Shown: positions 46,563-57,340, numbered from the stretch's first letter. The stretch: 64,000 nt of DNA from Cystobasidium ongulense (GCA_022835595.1 BQUP01000009.1:186001-250000); one strand, 5' to 3'. Notes: generated by a model not told the origin, from the letters alone. Made by a program: numbers and translations.

Positions 46563-47077
46563 TCTACTAGAGCCAGTCACCGGCATTGATGCCTGTCAGT
46601 TCTCCTCAGTGAACGAGTACTTAAGTTCGCCGAGACGGAATACGCGTGTAGTGGCTGTTCGTAGCCTTTGCAGTCGCCTGAGACAGACAAACTGCCGCGG
46701 ACCCGGTGAGTCCACCAGTATACCCATGCCTGAGACTGCGAAAAAGCCGCAGTACTGAATTCAACGGTACGCCGGAAAAGGTGTCAAACAACACGAGGAT
46801 GAGCAAAGGCGCTATGATGTGCCTTTATACCGCAATTCTCAGTGGATTTAGTGCTACGAGAGAAGGCCACATTTCTTATAGCATGTTTTATGTCTGTGCC
46901 GATTGAAGATCAGAGAAAGGAGACAAAATCAAATCGGATAAAGCATACGGTGCCATTGCTCAACGGTCGCCGTAGCGCTAAGAGTCGTTTCGAACTGGAT
47001 ACATTAGCGGACATAGTATTTATTTTTATATCGGTGAAACATTAGGAGTGCATGGTTCCCGCATCCAGACAGTAGGA

Positions 47078-47374
47078 CTATACGGTTTCTGGGCATTTCT
47101 CCACTTCCTCAGCTTGCTTGGACTTCCCACACTTGACCCGGTCGCATAGTAGTGAGCAGCACCCAACAAGGAGGGGGACGCCAAGAAATACGCCGAGGAC
47201 GCAGGCTGCAAGCTGGCCATCACTCAGCCCGGAGCTGTTGTTCTGTAAGGTTGTGTCTCCGTTCCCGCCGCCCGGCCGGAACGTATAGATCCCTGCTAGT
47301 GCCGAATGGCAAAGGACCGACAACAGCAGCATGACAATCGATCTAGTAGGACGCATGAAGCTGATCTGTGTCAT
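47078..47374 (-). CDS. small signal-peptide/single-span membrane protein, array member 2, 98 aa
   Basis: The N-terminal signal VMLLLSVLCHSALA (cut near residue 27) closely resembles that of member 1 (VILLLAVLCRMTLA). A Gly/Asn-rich ectodomain of about 25 residues (YTFRPGGGNGDTTLQNNSSG) follows. A span at about 54-72 (AACVLGVFLGVPLLVGCCSL) and a Cys/Lys/Glu-rich tail (CDRVKCGKSKQAEEVEKC) finish the protein. The ectodomain and tail show no clear likeness to member 1, while leader, start context (ATGACACAGAT versus ATGACAGAGAT) and upstream sequence do. I know no family. Confidence 0.6.
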   Translation of the reverse strand: MTQISFMRPTRSIVMLLLSVLCHSALAGIYTFRPGGGNGDTTLQNNSSGLSDGQLAACVLGVFLGVPLLVGCCSLLCDRVKCGKSKQAEEVEKCPETV

Positions 47375-47539
47375 TGTGAGTTGTAAATTATAGATGAGGA
47401 TAAGGCCCTGCCTTTGAACGAAAATGTTTGTTGGTACTTGACTGAAATCGTCTGGAATGAGTTAAAATAGAGGAGAAAGCAATCTAAAGGAGCCGAAAGG
47501 ATGAGGACACCTAGCAGATGTTTATTGGAGATAGTCAAG

Positions 47540-47640
47540 CATAAAGGGGATTCGGGGCTATGCTTTAGAAAATGGCCTGGGTCCGCCACTTCTGTTCCAG
47601 CCCGAAATGTTGTGAAGCATAGAGATGAGCCAGTCTTCAG
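47540..47640 (-). promoter_or_regulatory. array upstream block, copy P2
   Basis: About 170 bases upstream of member 2, the stretch with CTATGCTTTAGAAAATGGCC, GTCCGC, TCTGTTCC and GATGAGCCAGTCTTCAGCA aligns with P3 before member 3 and more loosely with P1. Confidence 0.45.
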
Positions 47641-47814
47641 CACGTTTCGTCCAGTTCCGCGACTTGTTGTAGGCGCTGTGCACCAGATCGTCAGCGTCTC
47701 AATATAGTAACATTGCTCTAACAGCTTTTAATAAAAGTATTACTTGATGCACGAGCACACACCATTACAATGGCTATGCCCAGCCTTTAGTGGTAGACGA
47801 AACGCCGGATAGAC

Positions 47815-48530
47815 CGGTTCAACTCCTTGCCGACTCAATCATGACAGGATATAAAACCGACTTAAATTTGCTGTAGTAAGTAACGCCAGAAGAGACGTTA
47901 AAAGTCACAACGAGGGATAAAAAGGCTTAGGATTACTGGCACCGGAAGGAAGAGCAGAGAGCAGTGATGACATAGAAAGTCATCAACATGGAGGAGGGGA
48001 AGAACCACGAAAATGTTATTCCGATGGAAGCTCGCAGCATCCAAAGACTGTAAAGCAGGCATTGTCCAGACCGTGTCCTCAAATAGTGTAGGGAAGCCAG
48101 GACCTACCTGGACGTCGTCTTGTTAGCTACACGGGGCTTGTGCCTTCCGATTAGACAAGCGCTCTTGGCCTAACAGAATGGGTCTGTAAGTGCCTCAACC
48201 AGACATTTTGATTGTGTGCGTGTGTTTGGATTGTGATCGGGAGAAAGGAAAAAAAGATTGTGTCCATCAGGATGAAAAAGCCTTTGAGATGAGGCACCTG
48301 AGATAGATTGGTAGAAAGGGTACATACCCTAGGCGATGCTGTCGAAGTGGCCTGCGGCCGCGACCCCTGCTCCAGTCCGCGAACACTGTGGCGAATGTTA
48401 TAGAAGAGAGATAGTCTTCAGGAGATAACGGCTAAGAAAGGAAAGATTGTTGGAATATACAGTAGATGAGGTACCACCGTGTCTTGACAAATCCCGTCAA
48501 TGGAGGGGCCAAAGATCAGTCAAGTGGCTG
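47815..48530 (-). pseudogene. gene-less array remnant (3' end plus promoter, coding part lost)
   Basis: The 47815-48165 part aligns by eye with 50485-50815, the 3' end and flank of member 4, including shared CAAAGACTGTAAAG and a conserved splice donor (CGTCCAG|GTAGGT here, CATCCAG|GTAAGT there). Directly next to it, 48332-48530 is a near-copy of promoter block P1. Between them no signal peptide or membrane span is readable. I infer a unit of the array that lost its coding middle. Confidence 0.5.
48332..48530 (-). repeat. near-copy of upstream block P1
   Basis: Direct repeat of 46366-46562, with the same long shared stretches such as TAGTCTTCAGGAGATAACGG and GTACCACCGTGTCTTGACAA. It has no gene behind it. 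Confidence 0.8.
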
Positions 48531-48842
48531 TAATTCTATACGGGGCAGTCAATATCTGTCAGTTCTCCGCGATGAACGAGGCCATGTTTTGCAATGCTCA
48601 GTGGTAGTAGCGTAAGAAATGTAGCAGTTCACATGGCATTCCTGGTTGTAAGTGATGGTCTACGATTTAGGAGAGCGAACCACACACTGACACAATCAAT
48701 GGCGACAGGTATACGATGTCATTTCTCAAAAGGCCGCTGTCTTGGCGCTGGAAAATACTTAAAACTGGGTATACCTGCGAGGACGTTTCTCAAATCACGG
48801 TGGGTCTTGAGGAGTGCGTGCTTCTGGCGTTCATATAATTAC

Positions 48843-49130
48843 CTAAGCTGCATCGTCACCTGTGTCGTTGTTCCCTTCTGGTTCTCTGCGTCTGATGAAG
48901 TTTTGACACCAGAAAAAGCCAATCAAAACCACGAACAATACAACGATGCCTGCAATCTTGTAGCCCGCATACTCGTCGTTGCGTTGGCGACTGGTTTTCC
49001 TCCTGTGCAGAGTTGTATTGATGCCAGGCGTCGAGATTGTAGCGTTACTAGCTAACGTGAATTGGCAGATAGCCGACAGCAGCAGGATCATGGCTGGGCC
49101 AGCAGTATACATGGATTTGATTTGCTTCAT
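48843..49130 (-). CDS. small signal-peptide/single-span membrane protein, array member 3, 95 aa
   Basis: The signal peptide is MILLLSAICQFTLASN, again of the ILLL(S/A)xxCxxxLA type shared with members 1 and 2. The ectodomain (about 30 residues, NATISTPGINTTLHRRKTSR) has two possible N-glycosylation sites. A span (about 57-76, IAGIVVLFVVLIGFFWCQNF) precedes a basic then acidic tail. An out-of-frame ATG lies five bases before the chosen ATG (ATGAAATGAAGC), which may lower initiation. A 153-codon antisense frame (48594-49055) overlaps, and I take it as a shadow. No family recognised. Confidence 0.6.
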   Translation of the reverse strand: MKQIKSMYTAGPAMILLLSAICQFTLASNATISTPGINTTLHRRKTSRQRNDEYAGYKIAGIVVLFVVLIGFFWCQNFIRRREPEGNNDTGDDAA

Positions 49131-49289
49131 TTCATGTTGTGTGTCGCAGGCGAAGCACCTGCCTTGGAAAGAATGTATTTGCTATTGTGAGAGGGGTTTA
49201 CTTATTTTTGAGTTCGGGTTGTAGAGAGACGAGAGCGAACTAGATCATGCACATCAAGATGAAGGGCCTTGACAGATGAGCGTCTGAGA

Positions 49290-49410
49290 TTTGAGTGGAA
49301 GAAAGGGGGCCAAAAGCGATGCATTTGAAAAGGCCTGGGTCCGCTGCATCTGTTCCGGCGCGACACTATATGCAGCACAGGGATGAGCCAGTCTGCAGCA
49401 TATTCCATTG
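49290..49410 (-). promoter_or_regulatory. array upstream block, copy P3
   Basis: Upstream of member 3, AGAAAGGG, GCGATGCATTTGAAAAGGCC, GGTCCGC, TCTGTTCC and GATGAGCCAGTCTGCAGCA match P2 in order and spacing. Confidence 0.5.
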
Positions 49411-49691
49411 TGTGAGGCTCCGCCTTTAGGGCGGATAGGGCTCCTGATCTTTTCAGATGACTTTAGAACTGCAAGGCAGTTGAGTTGATTAGTTAATTAC
49501 TTCACACCTGTGATTGAGTTTCCTCGAGAGCCTTCTCCCAATGGAGGTGACAGTGAGAGTTATCGAATTCGAAGCACTGCAACTGAATTGGTTATTAAGC
49601 TACGAGTGCACTGAATTGGAAATGAAAGTACTAACTTTATGGTAGACATACTGCCAAAACACTTGGCAGAGTACTTTAATTGACACACATT

Positions 49692-49826
49692 NNNNNNNNN
49701 NNNNNNNNNNNNNNNNNNNNNNNNNNNNNNNNNNNNNNNNNNNNNNNNNNNNNNNNNNNNNNNNNNNNNNNNNNNNNNNNNNNNNNNNNNNNNNNNNNNN
49801 NNNNNNNNNNNNNNNNNNNNNNNNNN
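49692..49826. other. assembly gap (135 N)
   Basis: All bases are N. The gap sits in the repeated array, so a collapsed copy or hard-to-read repeat may be hidden here. Confidence 1.
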
Positions 49827-50100
49827 GCTAGCCCTTAAAGCTACGCAATGAGAAAGTGGACTTCAAAAGAGGGTGCAGCACGAGAAGAGATTGTTCTTCA
49901 GAGTAAAGAAGTGTCAGCATGCATAAACAAGTGTGCTTGATTTACCAAATGACTTTCAGAGTACCCCATGGCCAAGCCTTTGAGGCCTACCTGTCCAGGA
50001 AATGCTGCCGGCGTCCTGAAGCTTGAGAGCGTGGAAAATGCACTTTGCCATTGTTGCAGACAAATTACCGACGAATGTGTTGAATAGCCGACTTTCCGCA

Positions 50101-50228
50101 CAGCATCGTTGTGTCAAGTAGCCGAGTTTGTGCTCCATGTTGGGCCGGAGCAGACCCTTTTGCACAGCATCGTTGTGTCAAGTAGCCGAGTTCGTGCTCC
50201 CTGTTGGGCCGGAGCAGATCCTTTCAGC
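50101..50228. repeat. 64-base tandem duplication
   Basis: Two head-to-tail units, 50101-50164 and 50165-50228, each starting CAGCATCGTTGTGTCAAGTA and holding GTTGGGCCGGAGCAGA, differ at only a few bases. A partial similar piece (GAATAGCCGACTTTCCGCA) precedes them. Confidence 0.85.
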
Positions 50229-50724
50229 ACTCCTTCCCATTGCACAGCGTTGCACAGGACACAACTTCTCACTGTCCGACATGGGTGAAAAACCTGACTA
50301 AAGATCAGGAACTTGTCGGCGGACCGATTTTGTGCAGGTCCTTCACTATCAATATGACAGCCCATCAATATAGTGTTGTCGTCACTCCAGCGTATAACGT
50401 GACCTGATGCATTAGTACACGCCAGTACCGTCATATGCATAGCATTTAGCAGTGAAGACAGAATGTAGTGTTTCGATCCTACGCCGACTCAATCAGGAAT
50501 GAGACATAGCCGATTCAGAATTACTATGACGACTGACGCTGAGAAACGCGTAAACAGTCACAACGCAAGACAAAAAGGCTTAGTATTGGGCGAAAGGTAG
50601 TATAAGGGATGGTATTGTATGAACGTTCGTGGGAGAGATAAGGAAAAATCACGGAAGTCAATTCCGATGGAATCGTATAATTGTCAAAGACTGTAAAGGG
50701 AAGGAAGCGTTGCTCAACGATCCT

Positions 50725-50982
50725 TCAAGTAGAAAATGGCAGCCAGAACTTACCTGGATGAAGTCTTGCTAGCCACATAGCACTTTGGGTCTGCCCGACT
50801 CGAAGGTAGGTGTGTAATACTTGCTGCGGGGCCCGTGATTGCATTGCTTCGGCCCCACCTTCACGCTTGAGCTTTCGTCTAGTACGCCATTCCCCGTAAC
50901 AGCATACCGAGACGCCCATCACTAAAGCGCCCACTATGGCACCAACCGCAATCCAGCCCGAGCGTTCAGTATACATCGTCAT
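50725..50982 (-). CDS. array member 4, membrane span without signal peptide
   Basis: By aligning the 5' leader with members 1-3 (GGCAGG-like element, then ACA before ATGACG), the start is the ATG at 50982, giving MTMYTERSGW and at once a span (AVGAIVGALVMGVSVCCYG). A basic stretch (RTRRKLKREGG) and a tail follow. The signal peptide and ectodomain of its relatives are missing, as if deleted in frame. The open frame runs to 50725, but a donor CATCCAG|GTAAGT near 50750 matches one in the remnant at 48105, so the true 3' end may be spliced further down. It may be a decaying copy or a shorter functional form. Confidence 0.45.
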   Translation of the reverse strand: MTMYTERSGWIAVGAIVGALVMGVSVCCYGEWRTRRKLKREGGAEAMQSRAPQQVLHTYLRVGQTQSAMWLARLHPGKFWLPFST

Positions 50983-51149
50983 TGTGGGCGAATTAGAGTT
51001 TTGAGCAGGAGGCAACGGTCTTGCACCGAATAAGTGTGTTTGCAAAGTGTGGAATGTGGTTTTGCGCATGTATTGCTTTGACCTGTAGAGAGAAGAGAGC
51101 AAGAGAAAGAGTGGTCATGGCAACGGGACACCTATCGGTTGAGTAATGG

Positions 51150-51240
51150 ACCGGAAGAAAGGGCGCGGTTGCCCGATGCCGTCCCAAAAGGCTTGTGACC
51201 GGCAGGGCTGGCGAGACCAGGCTCATCTCAGCCGAAGATA
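51150..51240 (-). promoter_or_regulatory. array upstream block, weak copy P4
   Basis: Upstream of member 4, AGAAAGGG, CCGATGCCGTCCCAAAAGGC and GACCGG keep the order of the block in P1-P3, with lower likeness. Confidence 0.3.
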
Positions 51241-51526
51241 ACCCATTCTGTCCTATTGGGTAGATGTGACATGGCAGTTGTGGTCGCAATTGATCGCTTC
51301 TGGTGTGCGTTGCGTTGCTACCGGAAATCGTCAGCGATGGCCAACTTTGACCTGGAGCTGAGAGTGGGGCTTACACGGCTTATTTGGGCCGGGATAAGAG
51401 CCCAGGTTTGTGGCTGTCTCCAGCTGTCCAATCCAGACTTCAATTGGCTTGCCAGCTTTGATCGCCAGCAAGCTTTTCGTTCTCTCGCTTTCTGCGCCGA
51501 TGCCTGCGCCAGCACATAATCGGTAG

Positions 51527-51730
51527 TTATATGACCGTTAGGGCACCGATTGCAGCAAGGATGATCACGCAGACTATGGCGAATCGATACTCTGGTTTTA
51601 ATAGCATAGCAGTGTCGTAGTAATTGCGCGCATCTTCGGTGCTGATACTAGCTTCGACCGGCAAGGTGCCAATCAACAGACACAGTAAGTAGACGCAAGC
51701 AGACGCCTTCACTGATGGGAGACGGTGCAT
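51527..51730 (-). CDS. small signal-peptide protein with C-terminal span, possible array member 5, 67 aa
   Basis: A signal peptide (ACVYLLCLLIGTLPVEA) is followed by a 20-residue polar segment (SISTEDARNYYDTAMLLKPE) and a hydrophobic C-terminus (FAIVCVIILAAIGALTVI) that ends the protein with no cytosolic tail. It has the same strand, size class and place as the array, but I see no clear promoter block before it. A GPI signal is possible in place of a span, though the omega-site context is poor. Confidence 0.45.
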   Translation of the reverse strand: MHRLPSVKASACVYLLCLLIGTLPVEASISTEDARNYYDTAMLLKPEYRFAIVCVIILAAIGALTVI

Positions 51731-52356
51731 CTTGTTTGCTCTGGATTGCCAGGTGGGCTGAGCAGTAGTTGAGAGAAGCCGGGCCTATCAAAGTCCGGGT
51801 CCCGTCGAGTGTGCGTGTGCGTTTGAAAAGGGTATCCTCGTTTGATACAGGATCAAAGCAGTAGATGCCTGGGCAAGGTTGAAGGTCGTGCAGCTGCTGT
51901 GCTGGCGGAATTCATCCATCTCCACGCCCTGATGCTGTGCTCTCGCTGCATCTAGCAGGATTTCTCAGCTCAAGTCGGCGTGTCACCGAGGCCTGGCAGT
52001 AGTTGCGCGCGTATGAGCTGTAGGGTGCATGTCATATACACACATATGGCCGTGCTGTTCATCGAAGTTTGCCTCTTGCTTCGCCGTTCATCATCGCTTG
52101 CAGCCACACTTGACGCTTTTGCGAGTGGATTTATTAATATTGCGCCGATGATGGCTTTAGCGAAGGCCGCAAGGCGCGACAGGTTTGAGCAGCGGTGGAG
52201 TGCCTATGCTTGTGCATGCTCATTTCGCGCGTCCAGTCGTCCAAAAGCAGAAAGCTGCCTTTCAAAGCTGATTCTTTTTCGCTCGATTGTCTTTGGCTTC
52301 TGTTCAATTCAGCAACAATTGCTGAGCATTCCACGCGCACCGTCTTGAAGTGCCAG
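51731..52356. other. intergenic, array to ISWI
   Basis: 626 bases, divergent spacer and ISWI promoter. No gene seen. Confidence 0.4.
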
Positions 52357-55300
52357 AATGAGTGTGAGTGCAGATGGTCAGTACACACCATCACTTTAAT
52401 ACAGCTTACTGACGCTCTGCTCTCCATCTTCACCCTCTCGCGCCCGGCGTGCTTCGCGTTCCGCTGCAATCTACGCGCTTGTTTAGGCTGACCTCTTGAA
52501 GGTGCCCTCGAAGACGGGCAGCGCGAATGGAGGAGACGCTGCTGGGCGAGACGACGATGTCCTAAGCGACGTGGTCCTGGACGACTCACGCAACGTCTCT
52601 GCTGCGCCATCTCGGCAGGTGAGTTGGAAGCGCCTACACGCTTTGGCGAGACTGTATTGTCTAGACAAGGCATGCGATAGGAAGACATTGCGCTGACAGA
52701 CATGCTCTACTGTCTCCCTCCTATGCTCACCATCCAATGCGAATCTTCACACATGGCCACGCAATGCAGACCTCTGTTGCACCTCCTGGTCCAAGCAAGC
52801 TCGTCAACTCGACAATGGCCGACGAAGTCGACGAGGAGGAGGATAAGCAAGATAGCGGCAGTGACGAGGGCGAAGATGACCAGGAAGATGAAGAAGATGA
52901 AGAGCATGACGAGGATGCCTCTGCAGGTCCCGGAACACCAGGCAAGAAGATGACCGTTAGGCAGCAAGAGAAGGCAGCCGAGAAGAAGCTCAAAGCTGCT
53001 CAAAGAAGCGCAAAGAAGGTGGGTGGAGGATTGCATTCCACGTGTGTGATCCAAATCCTAATGCAGTGCTATCTCTGTTTGTCTTGCTTTCCCGCATCTC
53101 TTGTTGCGTGTCATGCACCACAGGAACAAAAACGTGAGCAGAAGAGCAACCTCGGAAAACACAAAGAGAGCGTGCATTCGAAAAAGGTGCGGTGACTGCT
53201 TGACAAGGGCGACAAGGGAGAGACACAACTCACACGCTTTTGCTCTATAGGCCGCCGACTCTATCAAGCGTTTCTCCTATCTACTCGGCCAGACTGATCT
53301 CTTCCGACATTTTATCGATCTCAAGGTGGGTGGCGACTGAACTTTCGAGACTTACTTGCAACGAGCCTGCAGTTGACAGCATCTCTCTGTAAATGCTTAC
53401 ATAGAAAGGAAGAGATCAAGAGTTTGCGAATCTTTTGGAGGAATCTGAGAAAGCACTAGCAACTAAAAAGAATGGCAAAGGAGGGAAAAAAGGCAATGCG
53501 CGTACTAGAAAATCAGAAAAGCAAGAAGATGCTGAATTGGTAGCTGAAGAAGACAACGAGGATGATACTTTCGTCTTTACCGAATCGCCAGCTTGTAAGT
53601 TATGGCCCGCTTTGACTGGGAATAGGAAATGCTTCATTAGAGATGACTGACTTGTTATATGCTGCCCCTGTTCACAGACGTTAAAGGTGGCACTATGAGA
53701 GACTATCAAGTCCAGGGTCTCAACTGGATGATCAGCTTGTACCACAATGGTATCAACGGTATCCTGGCAGACGAGATGGTGCGCACACCTAATTCAAGCC
53801 CACATTATATAGCTTACTCACCAGGCTTTGCTATCTTGAACGTATACAGGGACTTGGTAAAACACTACAGACCATCTCTTTCCTCGGCTACCTCAAATAC
53901 TACCGCAATATTCCAGGACCGCATCTCGTAGTTGTGCCAAAGTCTACGCTTGACAACTGGCAACGAGAGTTCGCACACTGGGTTCCAGGTTTCAAGACTT
54001 TCATCCTTCGAGGCGAGAAGCAGGAGAGGGTAAGTTTCTGGACAAAATCTGTTCCGGCGAGGCGGTACTTACACCACTGCTATGTAACACAGGCTCGCAT
54101 CTGTCAAGAAACCATTCTTACGCAAGACTTTGATGTGTGTATCACTTCATACGAGATCTGCCAGCTTGAAAAAGCATCACTCAAGAAGCTTTCCTGGGAG
54201 TACATCATCATTGATGAAGCGCATCGTATCAAGAACGTCAATTCCATCCTGTCTCAAGTTGTCCGAGTCTTCGATTCTCGAGCTCGTCTCCTCATTACTG
54301 GTACACCTCTACAAAACAATCTTCACGAACTCTGGGCTCTTCTCAATTTCCTTTTACCCGATGTCTTTTCGGACGTTGCTGATTTCGATGCTTGGTTCGG
54401 GGACAAGACTGGTGGAAAGCATATTGATGAAGCCGATGCTGAAGATCAGAAGTCGATGTCCTTGACTTCGGGATCAGCTGCTACTGGAAAGGATGGCGAA
54501 GAAGACAAGGATGCAGTTGTGAAACAGTTGCATAAGGTGCTTCGACCTTTCTTACTTCGTCGCGTTAAAATCGACGTTGAAAAATCACTGCTACCAAAGA
54601 AAGAGATCAATGTATATGTCGGTATGACACCCATGCAGAGAAAGTGGTACAAATCCCTTTTGGAAAGAGATATTGACGCTGTCAATGGTATGACGAGCAA
54701 GAAGGAAGGCAAGACCCGTTTACTCAATATCGTCATGCAGCTCAGGAAATGCTGCAATCATCCATATCTTTTCGATGGCGCTGAACCTGGTCCACCATAC
54801 ACGACGGACGAGCATCTTGTCGACAACGCCGGTAAAATGCAAGTCCTCGACAAGCTCCTCAAATCGATGAAGGAGAAGGGATCTCGTGTTCTCATCTTCT
54901 CGCAGATGAGTCGTGTGTTGGACATCCTAGAGGATTACTGCATGTTCCGCGATTATCGTAAGTTTTTAGCCAGATAAAGCCCCATGAAAAGTCTTACTAA
55001 ATCGTGTACTATGCCCATCAGAATACTGCCGTATCGACGGACAAACAAGTCACGAAGATCGTATCGCTGCCATCGATGATTACAACAAACCAGATTCCGA
55101 AAAGTTTATTTTCCTTCTGACGACCCGAGCTGGTGGTCTGGGAATCAATCTCACAACTGCCGATGTCGTCGTCTTGTATGACAGTGATTGGAATCCTCAA
55201 GCTGATTTGCAAGCTATGGATCGAGCTCATAGAATCGGACAGAAGAAACAGGTCTACGTCTTCCGTTTCATCACTGAAGTAAGCCGCGAACAATCTCGAT

Positions 55301-57009
55301 TCGTGTGAATTTGCTTTTCTGACTTATGTTCACAGGACGCTGTTGAGGAGAAAGTCCTAGAGAGAGCGGCACAAAAACTGCGTCTTGATCAACTGGTCAT
55401 TCAACAGGGCCGTACATCTGGTACAAGCAAAGGTGCGCTCTTGCCAGATTCGAGGAAGCGTGTGCGAAAGCTGATTGATCGTATGATATTCTCACAGGAC
55501 CGGAAAAGGGAGACCTGGTAGAAATGATTCAGCACGGTGCTCAAAAGATCATTAGCGGAAAGGAAGATATGGAAATCAAAGACGATATTGACGAAATCAT
55601 CAAGCGAGGTGAAGCAAAGACAGCTGAACTGAATGCCAAATATGCCAATGTCGCTTTCGATGATCTGCACAGCTTCAAGTCTGAGTTGCCTGCTACGAAT
55701 GTATGGGAGGGTGAGACGGTCAAGCGGAAACAGCAAGGGCTGATCTGGATTGAGCCTACCAAACGAGAGCGCAAGGCGAACCCTTGGGCCAACGGTGCCG
55801 CCAGGCAAGTACAACAGCGAAGGCCACGGCAACTGCGCTTGAAGGGTCAAGTGTAAGTACCTCATCCCGCTACGCTAGGAATGGTGTATCGGACTGACCT
55901 GTATCTTCCAGTGGCGACTGGCAATTTTTCCCACCTCGCTTGCTTGAGCTTCAAGAATTGGAAGCCAATTATAACAAGGTGAGTTGACGCCGCCAGACTT
56001 CTGAAAAAAATATGTACTGACCTAACCTGTATGATACTTAGAAATTGCAAGGCTACATCGTGCCTGCCCCAGATCCAAAGAAGATGTCAGATGACGCTGA
56101 AACCGAGCGAGCTGAAGAGCAAGCGGAAATTGACCAAGCTGAACCTTTGACCGAAGAAGAGCAAGCCGAGAAGGAAGAGCTTATGAAAGAAGGCTTCAAC
56201 GATTGGCACAAGCGTGAATATCAGGGCTTCATTCGAGGCTGTGAGAAGTTCGGTCGGGACAATTTCGAAGCTATTGCTACTGAGATCGGCACGAATAAGA
56301 CTGCCGAAGACGTAAAGAGATACTCTGAAGTCTTCTGGGAGCGATACAAGGAGATTGACGACTGGGAACGTCAGATTAATAAGATCCTAGAGTCCGAGAA
56401 GCAGCATGCCAAGAATGAGCGCCTTACTCAGCTACTCCGCGATACAGTGGCAAAGTACAAATATCCCCTCCAGCAGCTGTCAATCACGCATCCACTGTCT
56501 TCGCGCCCTCGTGCGTATAGCGATGAAGAAGATCGCTTCCTCGTTTGCGCCTTGGCTCGTCACGGTGTTGGCAGCGATGATGTCTATGAGAAGATCAAGA
56601 AAGAGATTCTTGAATGGCCTATGTTCCGCTTCGACTGGTTCATCAAGTCACGTACACCCATCGAAATTGGCAGACGATGTTCGACCCTCATCTCGCTGGT
56701 TCAGAAAGAACACGCTCCAGAACAGGCTGCTACCGATCCTGCCCGTAAAGCTCGTGGACGTAAAAAGGGAGAAAATGGGGATGAAAGCAAGCCTGTTGTT
56801 AAAAAGAGAGAAAATGGAGATGCTGGAAGCGATGCTGGTTCTGCTCCTCCTCCATCGAAGGTGAGTTTGAGAACTGATTCTTCGTTGTCGCAGCCGGGTG
56901 ATTCTAATTCTATCTGCTTCTATTCATGCAGAAACGCAAGTCGGGAGCTGCCTCTCGCGCCAGCAGCGTGACTTCGAGCTCAAGAGCGAATTCGGCTATG
57001 CCTCGATGA
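52357..57009 (+). CDS. ISW1: ISWI-type SNF2 chromatin-remodelling ATPase, 1177 aa, 15 exons
   Basis: Fifteen exons sum to 1177 codons; the first (52357-52362) encodes only Met-Ser. An acidic head and an AutoN-like basic region ([20 protein letters not shown]) precede the SNF2 core: [20 protein letters not shown], Walker A GILADEMGLGKT (about residue 276), [11 protein letters not shown] (about 372), [16 protein letters not shown], then the second lobe with [30 protein letters not shown] and [18 protein letters not shown] (about 934, [20 protein letters not shown]) and SLIDE (about 1037, [19 protein letters not shown]) follow, which defines ISWI against other SNF2 groups. It slides and spaces nucleosomes in the nucleus. 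The C-terminal tail is Ser/Arg-rich. Yeast has ISW1 and ISW2; I cannot say which this matches more closely. Confidence 0.94.
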
Positions 57010-57340
57010 CTTACCAGAGGTCGTCTGCAAAAAGTCACCATATAGAAGGCCCTCAGGCCAGTGAGCAATGTGTCTTCACTTGGATGTTTACGATTGTTCT
57101 AGTCGTGTTGTATTAGTCAAGGTCTGAGCTACCTCGAAGAAGAGAAGGCTGCTTTGATGGGCAAATCTATTTAATTCTACTACATTGCCTCGCTTATTAG
57201 GGCGAATGATAAGGAAACCAGAACTGAACACGGCAAGGCATTCCGGCCGTGACCGGCGGAGCAAAGTTACAGAGGCGTACGACTAACATGTCATATGATT
57301 CAGAACAACAACAATGATAACAACAAGCGTTGGCTCTTGG
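57010..57340. other. intergenic, convergent genes
   Basis: 331 bases of 3' flanks of two convergent genes. Nothing else seen. Confidence 0.4.

Larger units (their letters stand above)
49411..50724. other. long spacer with assembly gap inside the array
   Basis: Between members 3 and 4. It contains the run of N, a 64-base tandem duplication (50101-50228) and the 3' flank of member 4 that is homologous to 47815-48165. I see no coding frame that I can support; a 108-codon minus frame at 50114-50440 is built partly from the tandem repeat. Confidence 0.5.

Noticed and set aside
48594-49055. 153-codon plus-strand frame
   Set aside because: It is antisense to array member 3, and I saw no domain, signal peptide or coherent family feature; it is best explained as a shadow of the minus-strand gene.
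50114-50440. 108-codon minus-strand frame
   Set aside because: It runs through the 64-base tandem duplication and has no signal peptide, span or motif.
51256-51519. 87-codon plus-strand frame inside the array
   Set aside because: No recognisable feature and opposite strand to the array; an equal antisense frame overlaps it.
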